Below the pieces are notes generated by a model. The model was not told the DNA's origin. It saw only the letters and a list, made by a program, of their open reading frames with translations, and searched no databases. From SYOC01 sp050185455 (GTDB lineage: Bacteria; Desulfobacterota; Binatia; Bin18), in contig JBFWZL010000101.1 of the NCBI GenBank assembly GCA_050185455.1, positions 1-14,812 of the forward strand: a stretch of DNA of 14,812 nt, written 5' to 3'. Every line of letters starts with the position of its first letter. Position 1 is the stretch's first letter. Position numbers and translations under genes: made by a program. Shown here one piece after another: positions 1 through 6,730 of the stretch.

Positions 1-523
1 CAGACCGTGCATAACGTTGATCCGAGCCGCAACCATAAAGGAGCGGTAGGGAACCGTAGGCAGTAAGCAGTGGGCAAGGGAAAGAACAATGCCGCTTGCT
101 GACGCGCGGCTCAGTTCCGAAGAGAAGTTTATAGAAGCGAAATTTGCTTGCTGCAATTGCCGAGACGCAGTGCGCTTGCTTAGCGTATGAGCCTGACGAA
201 AACGCGACGTAGGGTGGCAGGCATGAATATTCAAAAATTTGTTCAACACAGGAGCAGGATTTTCAGACGCCTCACTCCTCCACTACAGCCAGAGAGTAAC
301 GTCAAGGTAAAAAAAAGGGAAGAGAGACGGGGAGGACCGATTGCAGAAAAGAGCGACTCGTAGCCCGTCGCACTACGTTGTGAAGGAGGTAGCGTTTGCC
401 TACGACCTCTTCTCCCTGGCCTTCTCCCACAAAAGGGAGAGGGGAAAAGTAGTGTGACCTTCTTCAGTCTTCTCTTCCCTGGCGGGAGAAAGCTGGCGAA
501 CGATCGCAGCTCGAAGAGGAAGG
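1..523. other. Geneless left flank with repeats
   Basis: No reading frame here has both a plausible ribosome binding site and a recognisable product. The first frame is open from the left edge to a TAA at 64-66 and could be the last 21 codons of an off-window gene, but nothing confirms it. A 33-codon ATG frame at 89-190 is unrecognisable. The right half (about 290-500) is rich in purine and pyrimidine runs and contains the palindrome listed separately. The area lies downstream of the Uma2 gene on the minus strand. Confidence 0.5.
403..446. repeat. REP-like intergenic palindrome (ctccct / agggag type)
   Basis: Positions 420-428 pair with 435-443 (CCTTCTCCC against GGGAGAGGG, with one G-U pair) around a six-base loop. 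A second ctccct word sits just to the left at 412-417. The combination of ctccctggccttctccc followed by gggagaggg resembles dispersed palindromic repeats seen between genes in many bacterial genomes. It lies about 80 bases past the Uma2 stop on the minus strand and could also slow or end that transcript, but no T-run follows. The family assignment rests on resemblance only. Confidence 0.4.
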
Positions 524-1126
524 CTACCATACCTCGCGCACGGCGAGCACGAAGCCGGGCAGGACAGGGTCGCCACGAAGCTCAGCAGGGTCGTCCAATA
601 TCTCAATTGGAAGATTTGGTCGGTAAATATAAACTCGCCTCTCTTGCGGGTCAAGAAGCCAGCCAAGAAGCGCTCCATTATCGATATATTCTTGCATTTT
701 AGCCTGAAGCTCGGACAATCGGTCAGAGGGAGAACGGAGTTCGATGACAAAATCCGGACAGAGTGGAGCAAATTCTTCTTGTTGCTCCGCGCTGAGCGTT
801 TCCCACTTTTCCTTTTTTATCCAGGAGGCGTCAGGCGAACGTATGGCGCCATTTGGCAGAGTGAATCCTGTGGAAGAATCGAAGGTGACTCCCGTGCCAT
901 CGGCCTCGGCCCAAGTTCCTACACGAACAATGAGCTTGCTGTTGCGGCGCCCTGTTTCTGATCCTGCTGGAGGCATAATCACTAACTCCTGTTGCGCAGT
1001 CAGTTCAAACCGGAAATCACGATTTTCCTGACAGAGCCGGACAAACTGCTCTGTGGTCAGCTTTGCTTCCCTGACGCTGATCTTCATGGGCGCGTGGGGT
1101 TCAAGTCCTCCAGTTAACTGCGTCAT
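524..1126 (-). CDS. Uma2 family (DUF820) PD-(D/E)XK nuclease-fold protein
   Basis: This 200-residue protein matches the Uma2 family by motif: S-P-D-A-S-W at residues 97-102, P-D-F-V-I-E-L at 124-130 and K143-M-Q-E-Y followed by G-W-L-L-D-P near 155-160. D99, D125 and E129 are the expected acidic residues of the restriction-endonuclease-like fold. The family is called an endonuclease, but the role of most members is unknown and copies are often scattered and dispensable. The start at 1126 is chosen because AGGAG lies five bases upstream; a second ATG at 1087 (residue 14) is possible. The frame is open further upstream to 1261, but those residues look unlike the family. The gene ends in TAG and is divergent from the flippase-like gene. 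No toxin or partner gene is adjacent. Confidence 0.85.
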   Translation of the reverse strand: MTQLTGGLEPHAPMKISVREAKLTTEQFVRLCQENRDFRFELTAQQELVIMPPAGSETGRRNSKLIVRVGTWAEADGTGVTFDSSTGFTLPNGAIRSPDASWIKKEKWETLSAEQQEEFAPLCPDFVIELRSPSDRLSELQAKMQEYIDNGALLGWLLDPQERRVYIYRPNLPIEILDDPAELRGDPVLPGFVLAVREVW

Positions 1127-1209
1127 ATGCGCTCCTGGTTCATCCTGAGACTTCTTTAGACAGCCTACTCTAGCACGGTCACACCTGCGATTCCTCTCCT
1201 TGCGGCATT

Positions 1210-1219
1210 GAACATGTTC
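1210..1219. promoter_or_regulatory. 10-bp perfect palindrome in the divergent intergenic region
   Basis: GAACATGTTC is a perfect palindrome in the 133-base gap between the divergent Uma2 (start 1126) and flippase-like (start 1260) genes, 40 bases before the latter. It could be a dimeric repressor site. It is not a Gram-positive-type LexA box, which needs four bases between GAAC and GTTC rather than two. A ten-base palindrome may also be chance. Confidence 0.2.
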
Positions 1220-1259
1220 CGTCAAAGTGTGGAGCATCGGCATCGTGTGAGGAGGCATC

Positions 1260-2282
1260 ATGGCAGAGACACAAACAACAGCTCGGTGGCGTAACCTTAT
1301 TATCAGCCTGATCGTCAGTGGCGGATTCCTCTATCTCGCTTTTCGCAATGTGAAGCTTGACGATTTAGGAGCCGCGCTGGGTCGCGTAAACGGCAGCTGG
1401 CTCTTTGTCGCCATTGGAGTCAGTCTCCTTATCATGGTGTTCCGCGCTTGGCGGTGGCAACTTGAGTTGCTGCCACTCGAATACGTGCCGCTTGGACGCC
1501 TCTGGGTCATCACTGCCGTAGCATACATGGCGATTAATGTCCTGCCTGTCCGGCTAGGGGAAGTCGTGCGTCCCTGGCTCTTGTCCCGCCGTTCAAACGT
1601 TTCCTTTGCCAATGTCGTCGGCAATATCGTTCTGGAAAAGACGATGGATTCGGTCCTGATTCTTTTCTACATTCTTGTTGGTTTGCTCACGATCGAGAAT
1701 TTGCCGGTCTGGGTTCGTCGTGGAGCGATTTTCCCTGCGGTGGGAGCAGGAATTCTCGTCTCCTTAGTACTACTCTTCTGGTGGCGGGGCGAGGCGTTTG
1801 TCGATCACTGGGTGTTGCATCTGCTACCTGAGCGTTTTCGCGGCGGCCTCAAGAAAGTCCTCGCCTCAATGGCGGACGGCATGCGCGTGATTCCTAACCC
1901 TGGGTTGCTGCTGGCGGTATTTTTAGTCTCTATGGTGTTGTGGTTTCTGCCTATCCTATCCAGTTACATCATGATCCTTGCCTTCGATTTTCCCGTACCT
2001 TTCAGCGCGGCGTTAGTCGTTTTCATCTTTGTAGGTTTTGGTACGGCGCTTCCTAACCTGCCTGGCATGATCGGCCCTTACCAATACGCCTGTCAGCTTG
2101 CCCTTGGCCTTTTTGGTGTAAGTGATGTGGATGGTCTCGCCTACGGTTTAGTACTGAACGCCGTACAATTTCTCACCCTCATAGCGCAAGGGTTGGTCGC
2201 TTTTCCCATCGCTGGCGTAAGCTTTAACGAGATCCGTCACGCTCGTGAACAGGCGCTGCCGCAAGGTTCCGCAGCTGATTAA
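1260..2282 (+). CDS. Flippase-like / lysylphosphatidylglycerol synthase TM-domain (UPF0104) membrane protein
   Basis: This 340-residue polytopic membrane protein has about eight hydrophobic segments (roughly residues 12-28, 47-62, 82-96, 131-147, 157-174, 215-242, 248-265 and 295-320). Family signatures are visible: R65-W66, N93-x-LP-x-R-x-G-E101, E126-K127-x-x-D130 and L264-P-N-x-P-G-x-x-G272. They match the TIGR00374/UPF0104 group related to the membrane part of MprF and to YbhN and AglD. Members are thought to move or handle lipid-linked substrates, but the substrate here is unknown. There is no C-terminal aminoacyltransferase domain, so it is not a full MprF. The start is set by GAGGAGG four bases before the ATG. 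Its stop overlaps that of the convergent CDP-alcohol phosphatidyltransferase gene in a shared TTAA. Confidence 0.85.
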   Translation: MAETQTTARWRNLIISLIVSGGFLYLAFRNVKLDDLGAALGRVNGSWLFVAIGVSLLIMVFRAWRWQLELLPLEYVPLGRLWVITAVAYMAINVLPVRLGEVVRPWLLSRRSNVSFANVVGNIVLEKTMDSVLILFYILVGLLTIENLPVWVRRGAIFPAVGAGILVSLVLLFWWRGEAFVDHWVLHLLPERFRGGLKKVLASMADGMRVIPNPGLLLAVFLVSMVLWFLPILSSYIMILAFDFPVPFSAALVVFIFVGFGTALPNLPGMIGPYQYACQLALGLFGVSDVDGLAYGLVLNAVQFLTLIAQGLVAFPIAGVSFNEIRHAREQALPQGSAAD

Positions 2283-2926
2283 TCTGAAGAGTCAAGCGAA
2301 GAGATGCGCCGCACGGCTAAGAAAAAACGCAGACGCATACTCATGGCAAGCAGCAGGTACATCAGCCAAAAAGCCAGCATGCTGTTATAGAGCAGCGCAG
2401 GGAGAAACTGCTGCTGAAGAGCGGTGTACAGTCCACAGGCCCCAGTGAAAATGTAATTGAGAATTCCAGCCCAATGACCGATGGGATTCGATACTAAGGT
2501 CACGGCGGCTCCTTTCTCCGACAACAACCAGGAATCCACCGTATATTGTCCAAAAGCGAGCGCGATAGCCGTGGGAATCCACCACGGCACGGTCCCGCAA
2601 TGGACCAAATAGGACAGTGACACAAGCAGAAAAGTGATATCGGCAAGATTATCAAACACCTTACCTACATCTGAACTCACTCCCAGCGCGCGCGCGACCG
2701 GTCCATCGTAGTAATCACTCGCGCAAATCATGAGAAAGAGGCCGATAACCCACCCGATACCCCGAACGTCGGGTTGCCGTGCGCTTGCCTCGATTGCGCT
2801 CAGAAAGAGGGGAGTCAATACGAGCCGTACGCTCGTTAGAACATGGGCAAGATTTAACGGCTTTCTGACCTCGATAGATAACGCCACCAGTGCGACCCTT
2901 TCTCTGAGTACATGTTCATATATCAT
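2279..2926 (-). CDS. CDP-alcohol phosphatidyltransferase family protein
   Basis: This integral membrane enzyme would join a CDP-activated lipid to an alcohol such as glycerol phosphate, inositol or serine. It carries the full family motif D-x2-D-G-x2-A-R-x8-G-x3-D-x3-D: D71, D74, G75, A78, R79, G88, D92 and D96, counting from the 2926 ATG. D96 corresponds to the catalytic base of the family. N25-L-x3-L-T-x2-R also matches the usual N-terminal helix. About five or six hydrophobic segments give 215 residues, normal for the family. The start is uncertain. ATG 2926 has no good ribosome binding site; GTG 2887, after AAGG, is an alternative. The frame is open up to 3043, inside the divergent lipoprotein gene, which seems too far. 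The alcohol substrate cannot be told. A lipid role alongside the convergent flippase-like gene is plausible. Confidence 0.85.
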   Translation of the reverse strand: MIYEHVLRERVALVALSIEVRKPLNLAHVLTSVRLVLTPLFLSAIEASARQPDVRGIGWVIGLFLMICASDYYDGPVARALGVSSDVGKVFDNLADITFLLVSLSYLVHCGTVPWWIPTAIALAFGQYTVDSWLLSEKGAAVTLVSNPIGHWAGILNYIFTGACGLYTALQQQFLPALLYNSMLAFWLMYLLLAMSMRLRFFLAVRRISSLDSSD

Positions 2927-2953
2927 GAAAAGGTACGAATAAGGAGTAAAGTT

Positions 2954-3454
2954 ATGAAAACCCTCTCTTTTGTGGGGATATTCGTTATTGGAGCGGTTCT
3001 TTTCCTTGCTGGTTGTGGTCCCGGTGTCGGCAGAGGAGGCCACTATGGCAGTTCTTACGACCCTTATTATGGCGGCGGCTACTCGAGTGGCGGATCATAC
3101 GATCCGTATTCTGGATCATATGATCCGTATTACCGCGGAAGCTCTTATGATGGTCGCTCACGCCGCGAACTCCACGATAACTTCGAAAAGAATCATGAAA
3201 GAAAACATGAAAAACTAGAGCAGAAATACGATAAAGCGATGCGGCGCCTCGATCGACAGGAACGCGAGGCGGAAGAAAAAGCCTACAGGAAATATGATGG
3301 CAACGTGCAAGATCCTCGTTATCGAGAAGCTCAGCGTAAGATCGACCAGAAATACGACCACAAGCGAGAAAAGGTCGAGCGTAATGTAGGAAAGGATCAT
3401 CGAAAATATCACGACAAGCGCGAAGACGCGCATGATCGCTATCCTAACTGGTAA
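2954..3454 (+). CDS. Repeat-containing putative lipoprotein with charged C-terminal half
   Basis: I do not recognise the family. The 166-residue product begins with a lipoprotein signal peptide: a Lys, a hydrophobic stretch and the lipobox L18-A-G-C21, so Cys21 should be lipidated after transport. Residues about 22-70 are rich in Gly, Ser and Tyr, with three S-Y-D-P-Y units. Two of these are adjacent copies of a seven-residue G-S-Y-D-P-Y-S/Y unit. Residues about 73-166 are highly charged and probably helical, with repeated K-Y-D and R-E/R-K words, suggesting a coiled coil or a polyanion-binding surface. AAGGAG seven bases before ATG 2954 fixes the start. No catalytic motif is seen. A strong terminator follows. 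An envelope-structural role is only inference. Confidence 0.8.
   Translation: MKTLSFVGIFVIGAVLFLAGCGPGVGRGGHYGSSYDPYYGGGYSSGGSYDPYSGSYDPYYRGSSYDGRSRRELHDNFEKNHERKHEKLEQKYDKAMRRLDRQEREAEEKAYRKYDGNVQDPRYREAQRKIDQKYDHKREKVERNVGKDHRKYHDKREDAHDRYPNW
3092..3133 (+). repeat. Tandem 21-bp in-frame repeat in the lipoprotein gene
   Basis: Two adjacent 21-base units (3092-3112 and 3113-3133) agree at 18 of 21 positions and each encodes G-S-Y-D-P-Y plus one residue. The near identity at DNA level, including synonymous positions, points to recent slippage-type duplication. A further S-Y-D-P-Y-Y copy lies just upstream in the protein. Confidence 0.75.
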
Positions 3455-3474
3455 GAGAGAGAGCAGGGAATGAG

Positions 3475-3510
3475 CAAAAGGGGCAGTCCACAAACCACCC
3501 CTTTTGTTTT
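3475..3510 (+). terminator. Intrinsic terminator between convergent lipoprotein and FKBP genes
   Basis: CAAAAGGGG (3475-3483) pairs perfectly with CCCCTTTTG (3498-3506) around a 14-base loop, followed on the plus strand by TTTT (3507-3510). It starts 20 bases after the lipoprotein stop. The stem's own A4/T4 end could let it also stop the FKBP transcript arriving from the other side. Confidence 0.75.
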
Positions 3511-3539
3511 CGCAAGACGCAAGAGAGGAGAAAAAAGAA

Positions 3540-4139
3540 CTACTTCGCTGGCTTTGCGGCAGGGGCGGCAGATGCTGCGGGAGCCTCCGACATTCCTTCT
3601 AGTTTTTCCGGCGCGTCTTCAACTTTCAGCACCTTTACGTCAAAAAAGAGTTTCTTCCCAGCTAGCGGATGATTCAGGTCGAGAATAACAGTATCTCCTT
3701 TGATATCGGTTACTTGAGCAAACACCATACGACCGTCAGGCCCTTGCCCCGTCAGTTTTGCTCCTATCTTGCGCGCGTCTTCAGGAATTTTCATTTTCTC
3801 TACTTCTTGTCTGCGTTGCGGATCAACCGGCCCATAGCCTTCTTCAGGCGATACTTCGATCTTTTTACTCTCGCCGACTTTTAGACCGGAGAGTTTCTTC
3901 TCCAAGCCGGGAATAATTTCGTGCGCCCCTTGTGTAAAAACTAAGGGATCCTTCCCTACATTGGAATCAATTGTACTCTTGTCTTCTAGTGTCAAGGTGT
4001 ATTCCAATGACACCTGTTTGCCGTCGACAATTGCGGCAGTGCTTCCTTTTTTATCTTCAGCCCAGCTCGGAACCGCCAAAACCATGGTCAAGCCGACAGC
4101 AGTCAGCAGCATGGTGTAACCTTTTCTCAATGCCTTCAT
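3540..4139 (-). CDS. Secreted SlyD-like FKBP-type peptidyl-prolyl cis-trans isomerase
   Basis: This 199-residue protein would catalyse proline isomerisation and act as a folding helper outside the cytoplasm. Residues 1-27 form a Sec signal peptide (KALRK, hydrophobic core, cleavage after S25-W-A27). The body is SlyD-type: V-F-T-Q-G at 67-71, I-I-P-G-L at 75-79, V-S-P-E-E-G-Y-G-P at 96-104, an insert-in-flap region about 105-150, and L-D-L-N-H-P-L-A-G at 153-161 followed by L-F-F-D-V-x-V. The His/Cys-rich metal-binding tail of E. coli SlyD is missing; the tail is instead rich in Ala, Pro and Lys. AGGAG eight bases before ATG 4139 fixes the start. The gene ends in TAG. A terminator-like hairpin ends 18 bases before the start codon (listed separately), which suggests conditional read-through or an attenuator. 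Confidence 0.9.
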   Translation of the reverse strand: MKALRKGYTMLLTAVGLTMVLAVPSWAEDKKGSTAAIVDGKQVSLEYTLTLEDKSTIDSNVGKDPLVFTQGAHEIIPGLEKKLSGLKVGESKKIEVSPEEGYGPVDPQRRQEVEKMKIPEDARKIGAKLTGQGPDGRMVFAQVTDIKGDTVILDLNHPLAGKKLFFDVKVLKVEDAPEKLEGMSEAPAASAAPAAKPAK

Positions 4140-4157
4140 GCTCGACTCTCCTTTCAT

Positions 4158-4202
4158 AAAAAAAGAGGGCGTGGGGATGCGAGCAGAGATCCTCATGCCC
4201 TC
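4158..4202 (-). terminator. Intrinsic terminator-like hairpin directly upstream of the FKBP gene (possible attenuator)
   Basis: Reading the minus strand, GAGGGC (4202-4197) pairs with GCCCTC (4170-4165). The inner GAGGAT (4194-4189) pairs with ATCCCC (4178-4173) with one mismatch, and a run of seven T follows (4164-4158). The T-run stops four bases before the FKBP Shine-Dalgarno and 18 bases before its ATG, leaving no space for a promoter in between. It may end the transcript of the upstream SDR gene (stop at 4306), attenuate FKBP, or both. Confidence 0.65.
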
Positions 4203-4305
4203 AATAGTTTCTCGGCGGCGCGCCGAACTTTACAACACCATCAAGTCCTCGGGAATAGGTGGCACCATAGCATAAACACTACGAGAGTCGAGCGGTTGCG
4301 TACAG

Positions 4306-5202
4306 TTACAACATACGCGGAGGCATCAAGTGAGAGCCGAGGGTACTGTCAAATACCTTGAAGAGATGGTCGAGGTCCCAAGGTCCCTGACTGTAAATGA
4401 TCTTCTCGGGCACGATATGGGTATACAGCGCAATACGATAACCGCTGGCGCCAAATACTTGTCCATTAACTTTCTGCGCAGCGTCACTAGCGAGATAAGC
4501 GACGATCGGCGCAACGTTAGCGGGATCCATTGGACTAGTCTGCGCTTGTTCACTACTGGTGGAAAGGCCCATCTGCTGGGCGAAATTCGCGGGGATAGTG
4601 TCGGTCATACGCGTCGCCGCGCCAGGCATAATGGCATTACACGTAATCCCGTACTTAGCCAAAGCATTCGCACAGCTATACGTCAGGCCAAGAATGCCGG
4701 CTTTCGCCGCAGCATAATTCGGTTGGCCTGGGGCTCCAAGCGCCGAGCCGGATGAGAAATTGATGATACGTCCGCCTTTTTGTTGCCTCATTAGGGCGGA
4801 GGCTGGACGGATCGTGCAAAAATGACCTTTCAGATGAACAGCGACCACGGCATCCCATTCTTCCTCAGTCATGTTGAAAATCATGCGGTCACGCAAGATC
4901 CCCGCACAGTTGACCAGAATGTCAAGTTTGCCGAAGGAATCGGCCGCGCATTGCACCAGGGCCTCACCACCTTTTACGGTGGCGATATTGTCAGCGTTCG
5001 CTACGGCTTGACCGCCAGCACTTTTGATCTCATCAACAACCTGTTGCGCTGGAGTTTTATCCACGCCGACTCCGCTCACATCAGCGCCAAGATCGTTGAC
5101 CACCACCTTGGCTCCTTCTTTCGCCATCAGTAGCGCAATCCCACGTCCAATCCCACGTCCAGATCCCGTAATCGCCGCTACTTTGCCATCGAGTTTGCCC
5201 AT
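4306..5202 (-). CDS. SDR family oxidoreductase, 3-hydroxyacyl-CoA dehydrogenase (HSD17B4 N-domain)-like
   Basis: This 298-residue short-chain dehydrogenase has T-G-S-G-R-G-I-G at 12-19 for the dinucleotide, N36-D37 after strand 2 (acidic residue favouring NAD(H)), N98-C-A-G101, and the catalytic S150, Y163 and K167. The stretch V-N-D-L-G-A-D at 35-41 with an extended loop resembles the dehydrogenase part of peroxisomal multifunctional enzyme 2 (HSD17B4), so a 3-hydroxyacyl-CoA substrate is likely but not proven. The C-terminal 45 residues extend past the usual SDR core. AAAGGAGG seven bases before ATG 5202 decides the start over an upstream GTG at 5223. It lies 150 bases downstream of the acyl-CoA dehydrogenase gene on the same strand, consistent with consecutive beta-oxidation-type steps. 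Confidence 0.88.
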   Translation of the reverse strand: MGKLDGKVAAITGSGRGIGRGIALLMAKEGAKVVVNDLGADVSGVGVDKTPAQQVVDEIKSAGGQAVANADNIATVKGGEALVQCAADSFGKLDILVNCAGILRDRMIFNMTEEEWDAVVAVHLKGHFCTIRPASALMRQQKGGRIINFSSGSALGAPGQPNYAAAKAGILGLTYSCANALAKYGITCNAIMPGAATRMTDTIPANFAQQMGLSTSSEQAQTSPMDPANVAPIVAYLASDAAQKVNGQVFGASGYRIALYTHIVPEKIIYSQGPWDLDHLFKVFDSTLGSHLMPPRML

Positions 5203-5276
5203 CGTTTTTCCTCCTTTGCTCACGAAAAGTTTTCTCAGTCTGTCGTTAGCTACAAAGTCTCAACATAAATAATCAT

Positions 5277-5348
5277 GAATTGGAAAATCGGAGACGGGAA
5301 GAAGCGGAGAAGAGACACGACTCCTTATTACCCCCGATTCCTCGATTC
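5277..5348. repeat. Intergenic imperfect inverted repeat (purine/pyrimidine arms)
   Basis: Positions 5277-5291 pair with 5334-5348 (11 Watson-Crick pairs and 2 G-U pairs of 15). Between them is a purine-rich stretch, 5287-5318, followed by pyrimidine-rich sequence. It sits just after the acyl-CoA dehydrogenase stop (5353) on the minus strand and before the SDR gene. It may be an mRNA-processing or partial termination hairpin, or a member of the dispersed family seen again at 6603-6661 and 13611-13678. Confidence 0.4.
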
Positions 5349-5352
5349 TTTT

Positions 5353-6537
5353 CTATCCTTTAGGCAACCCTAACACCCGATCGCCAAGAATACCGCGCTG
5401 AATTTCTGACGTACCGCCGCCGATCGTCAATAAGCGGTACCCTAAGACTGACCGAGGCCAGCGACCATTATCAACGGTATAAGGAGATCCTTGCGCGAGT
5501 TGAGCGTAGGGTCCGAGGAGTTCGGTAGCAAACACGGCAATCCGCCCATTCAGCTCGGACCCGAACACCTTATTGATCGACCCTTCCGGTCCCGGTGGAG
5601 TCCCCTTCAGTCGTTTACTGAAGCTGCGAAACATATTGTGGGTAATCGCCTTACATTCGATGGCGAATTGAGCGAGTTTTTGCCGCACGGCGGGATCTTC
5701 ACTCGCCGGTTTTCCATCGATCTCGACACTCTTTGTTAAACGGATTAATTCAGCCAAGTGTCGGTGCACAGGGAGTTCAGAGCCAATGCCAGCGCGCTCA
5801 TGCATCAGCGTCGTGACCAACACTTTCCACCCTTCATGCAAGGGTCCCAACATGTTCGTTCGTGGGACACGGACGTCCTCGAAAAACACTTCGTTAAATT
5901 CCGCATCGCCGGTAATTTGCACCAGCGGGCGCACGGTCACGCCGGGCGTTTTCATATCGACAACGAGACAGGTAATGCCACGATGCTTTGGCGCATTCGG
6001 GTCTGTGCGAACGAACAATTGAATAAAATTCGCCCGATGCGCATAACTTGTCCATACTTTCTGCCCATTGATAACGAAGTAGTCTCCGTCTTCGACCGCA
6101 CGCGTCTGCATTGACGCAAGATCCGACCCTGCATTCGGTTCAGATAATCCTTCGCACCAAATCTCTTCTCCAGAGAGAATCTTTGGCAAGTAGCGACGCT
6201 TCTGCTCTTCCGTCCCCCAATGAATAATCGTCGGCCCTGACATCATCAAGCCAAGCGTGTTGGCGAAGCGTGGAGCATGCATTCTGTACATCTCTTGGTT
6301 ATAGATGAACATCTCCATTAAACCGGCGCCGCGACCGCCATACTCTTTGGGCCAGTGGATGCCGACCCAACTCGCCTCGTGGGCTTTTTTCTGCCACGCG
6401 CGCTGGAACTCAAAACGAGTATCAGCATCGATCCGGTCGAATTCTTGCGGATCATAACTTTCCGGTAAATTGTCTTGCAGCCAAGAATGCAGTTCCTGAC
6501 GGAAGGCGTCTTCCTCGGGAGTAAAATTAAAGTCCAT
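5353..6537 (-). CDS. Acyl-CoA dehydrogenase family protein
   Basis: This 394-residue flavoprotein would introduce an alpha-beta double bond into an acyl-CoA, passing electrons to ETF. Visible features are the N-terminal helical domain (1-125), the flavin-contact motif W127-C-E-G-L-S-E-P-N-A-G-S-D139, V-W-T-S-Y at 161-165, a beta domain to about 230 and a C-terminal helical domain ending I-G-G-G-T-S-E-I-Q-R at 372-381. At the usual catalytic-glutamate site just before G-T-S there is Gly (374) instead of Glu. E247 in L-M-H-E-R lies where isovaleryl-CoA and long-chain dehydrogenases place their base, so it is the likely substitute. The sequence looks closer to branched-chain or steroid side-chain dehydrogenases than to short-chain ones. 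GGAGG eight bases before ATG 6537 fixes the start. It ends in TAG and is probably co-transcribed with the SDR gene. Confidence 0.92.
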   Translation of the reverse strand: MDFNFTPEEDAFRQELHSWLQDNLPESYDPQEFDRIDADTRFEFQRAWQKKAHEASWVGIHWPKEYGGRGAGLMEMFIYNQEMYRMHAPRFANTLGLMMSGPTIIHWGTEEQKRRYLPKILSGEEIWCEGLSEPNAGSDLASMQTRAVEDGDYFVINGQKVWTSYAHRANFIQLFVRTDPNAPKHRGITCLVVDMKTPGVTVRPLVQITGDAEFNEVFFEDVRVPRTNMLGPLHEGWKVLVTTLMHERAGIGSELPVHRHLAELIRLTKSVEIDGKPASEDPAVRQKLAQFAIECKAITHNMFRSFSKRLKGTPPGPEGSINKVFGSELNGRIAVFATELLGPYAQLAQGSPYTVDNGRWPRSVLGYRLLTIGGGTSEIQRGILGDRVLGLPKG

Positions 6538-6602
6538 AAGTTTGTCCTCCGCGGGGCACCACCTTAGCCGCTTCGTCTGGAAGGGTAAAGAAGGAAGAAA
6601 CG

Positions 6603-6661
6603 GAGAAACGGGGACAGAAAGAGTCGGAGAGCAATTATTCCTCTCCGACTCTTCGTTTCTC
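6603..6661. repeat. Strong hairpin in the divergent acyl-CoA dehydrogenase / VOC intergenic region
   Basis: AAGAGTCGGAGAG (6619-6631) and CTCTCCGACTCTT (6641-6653) are a perfect 13-bp inverted repeat with a nine-base loop. GAGAAACG (6603-6610) and CGTTTCTC (6654-6661) extend it by 8 bp with an eight-base one-sided bulge. It lies between two divergent start codons, so it is not an ordinary terminator. It could be a mobile palindromic repeat or an mRNA leader structure. The words ctctccgactc and ctctccaattc nearby suggest a degenerate short-repeat family. Confidence 0.6.
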
Positions 6662-6730
6662 TAGCTCTCCAATTCTGTTCTTTTAAGCTGAAAACTGATA
6701 GCTGGACGTTAGCAAAGGAGGGAAAGATAC

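Noticed and set aside
1..66. Open frame from the left edge to TAA at 64-66 as a gene tail
   Set aside because: Twenty-one codons with no recognisable sequence cannot be distinguished from chance.
89..190. 33-codon ATG frame in the left flank with AAGGGA upstream
   Set aside because: Too short, no recognisable motif, and the sequence around it looks like non-coding flank; a chance frame is more likely.
1210..1219. LexA/SOS box (GAAC-N4-GTTC)
   Set aside because: The palindrome has only two bases between the half-sites, so it does not fit the consensus.
524..1261. A 245-residue version of the Uma2 protein starting at 1261
   Set aside because: The extra 45 residues do not look like the family and would overlap the divergent gene start; ATG 1126 has a good ribosome binding site.
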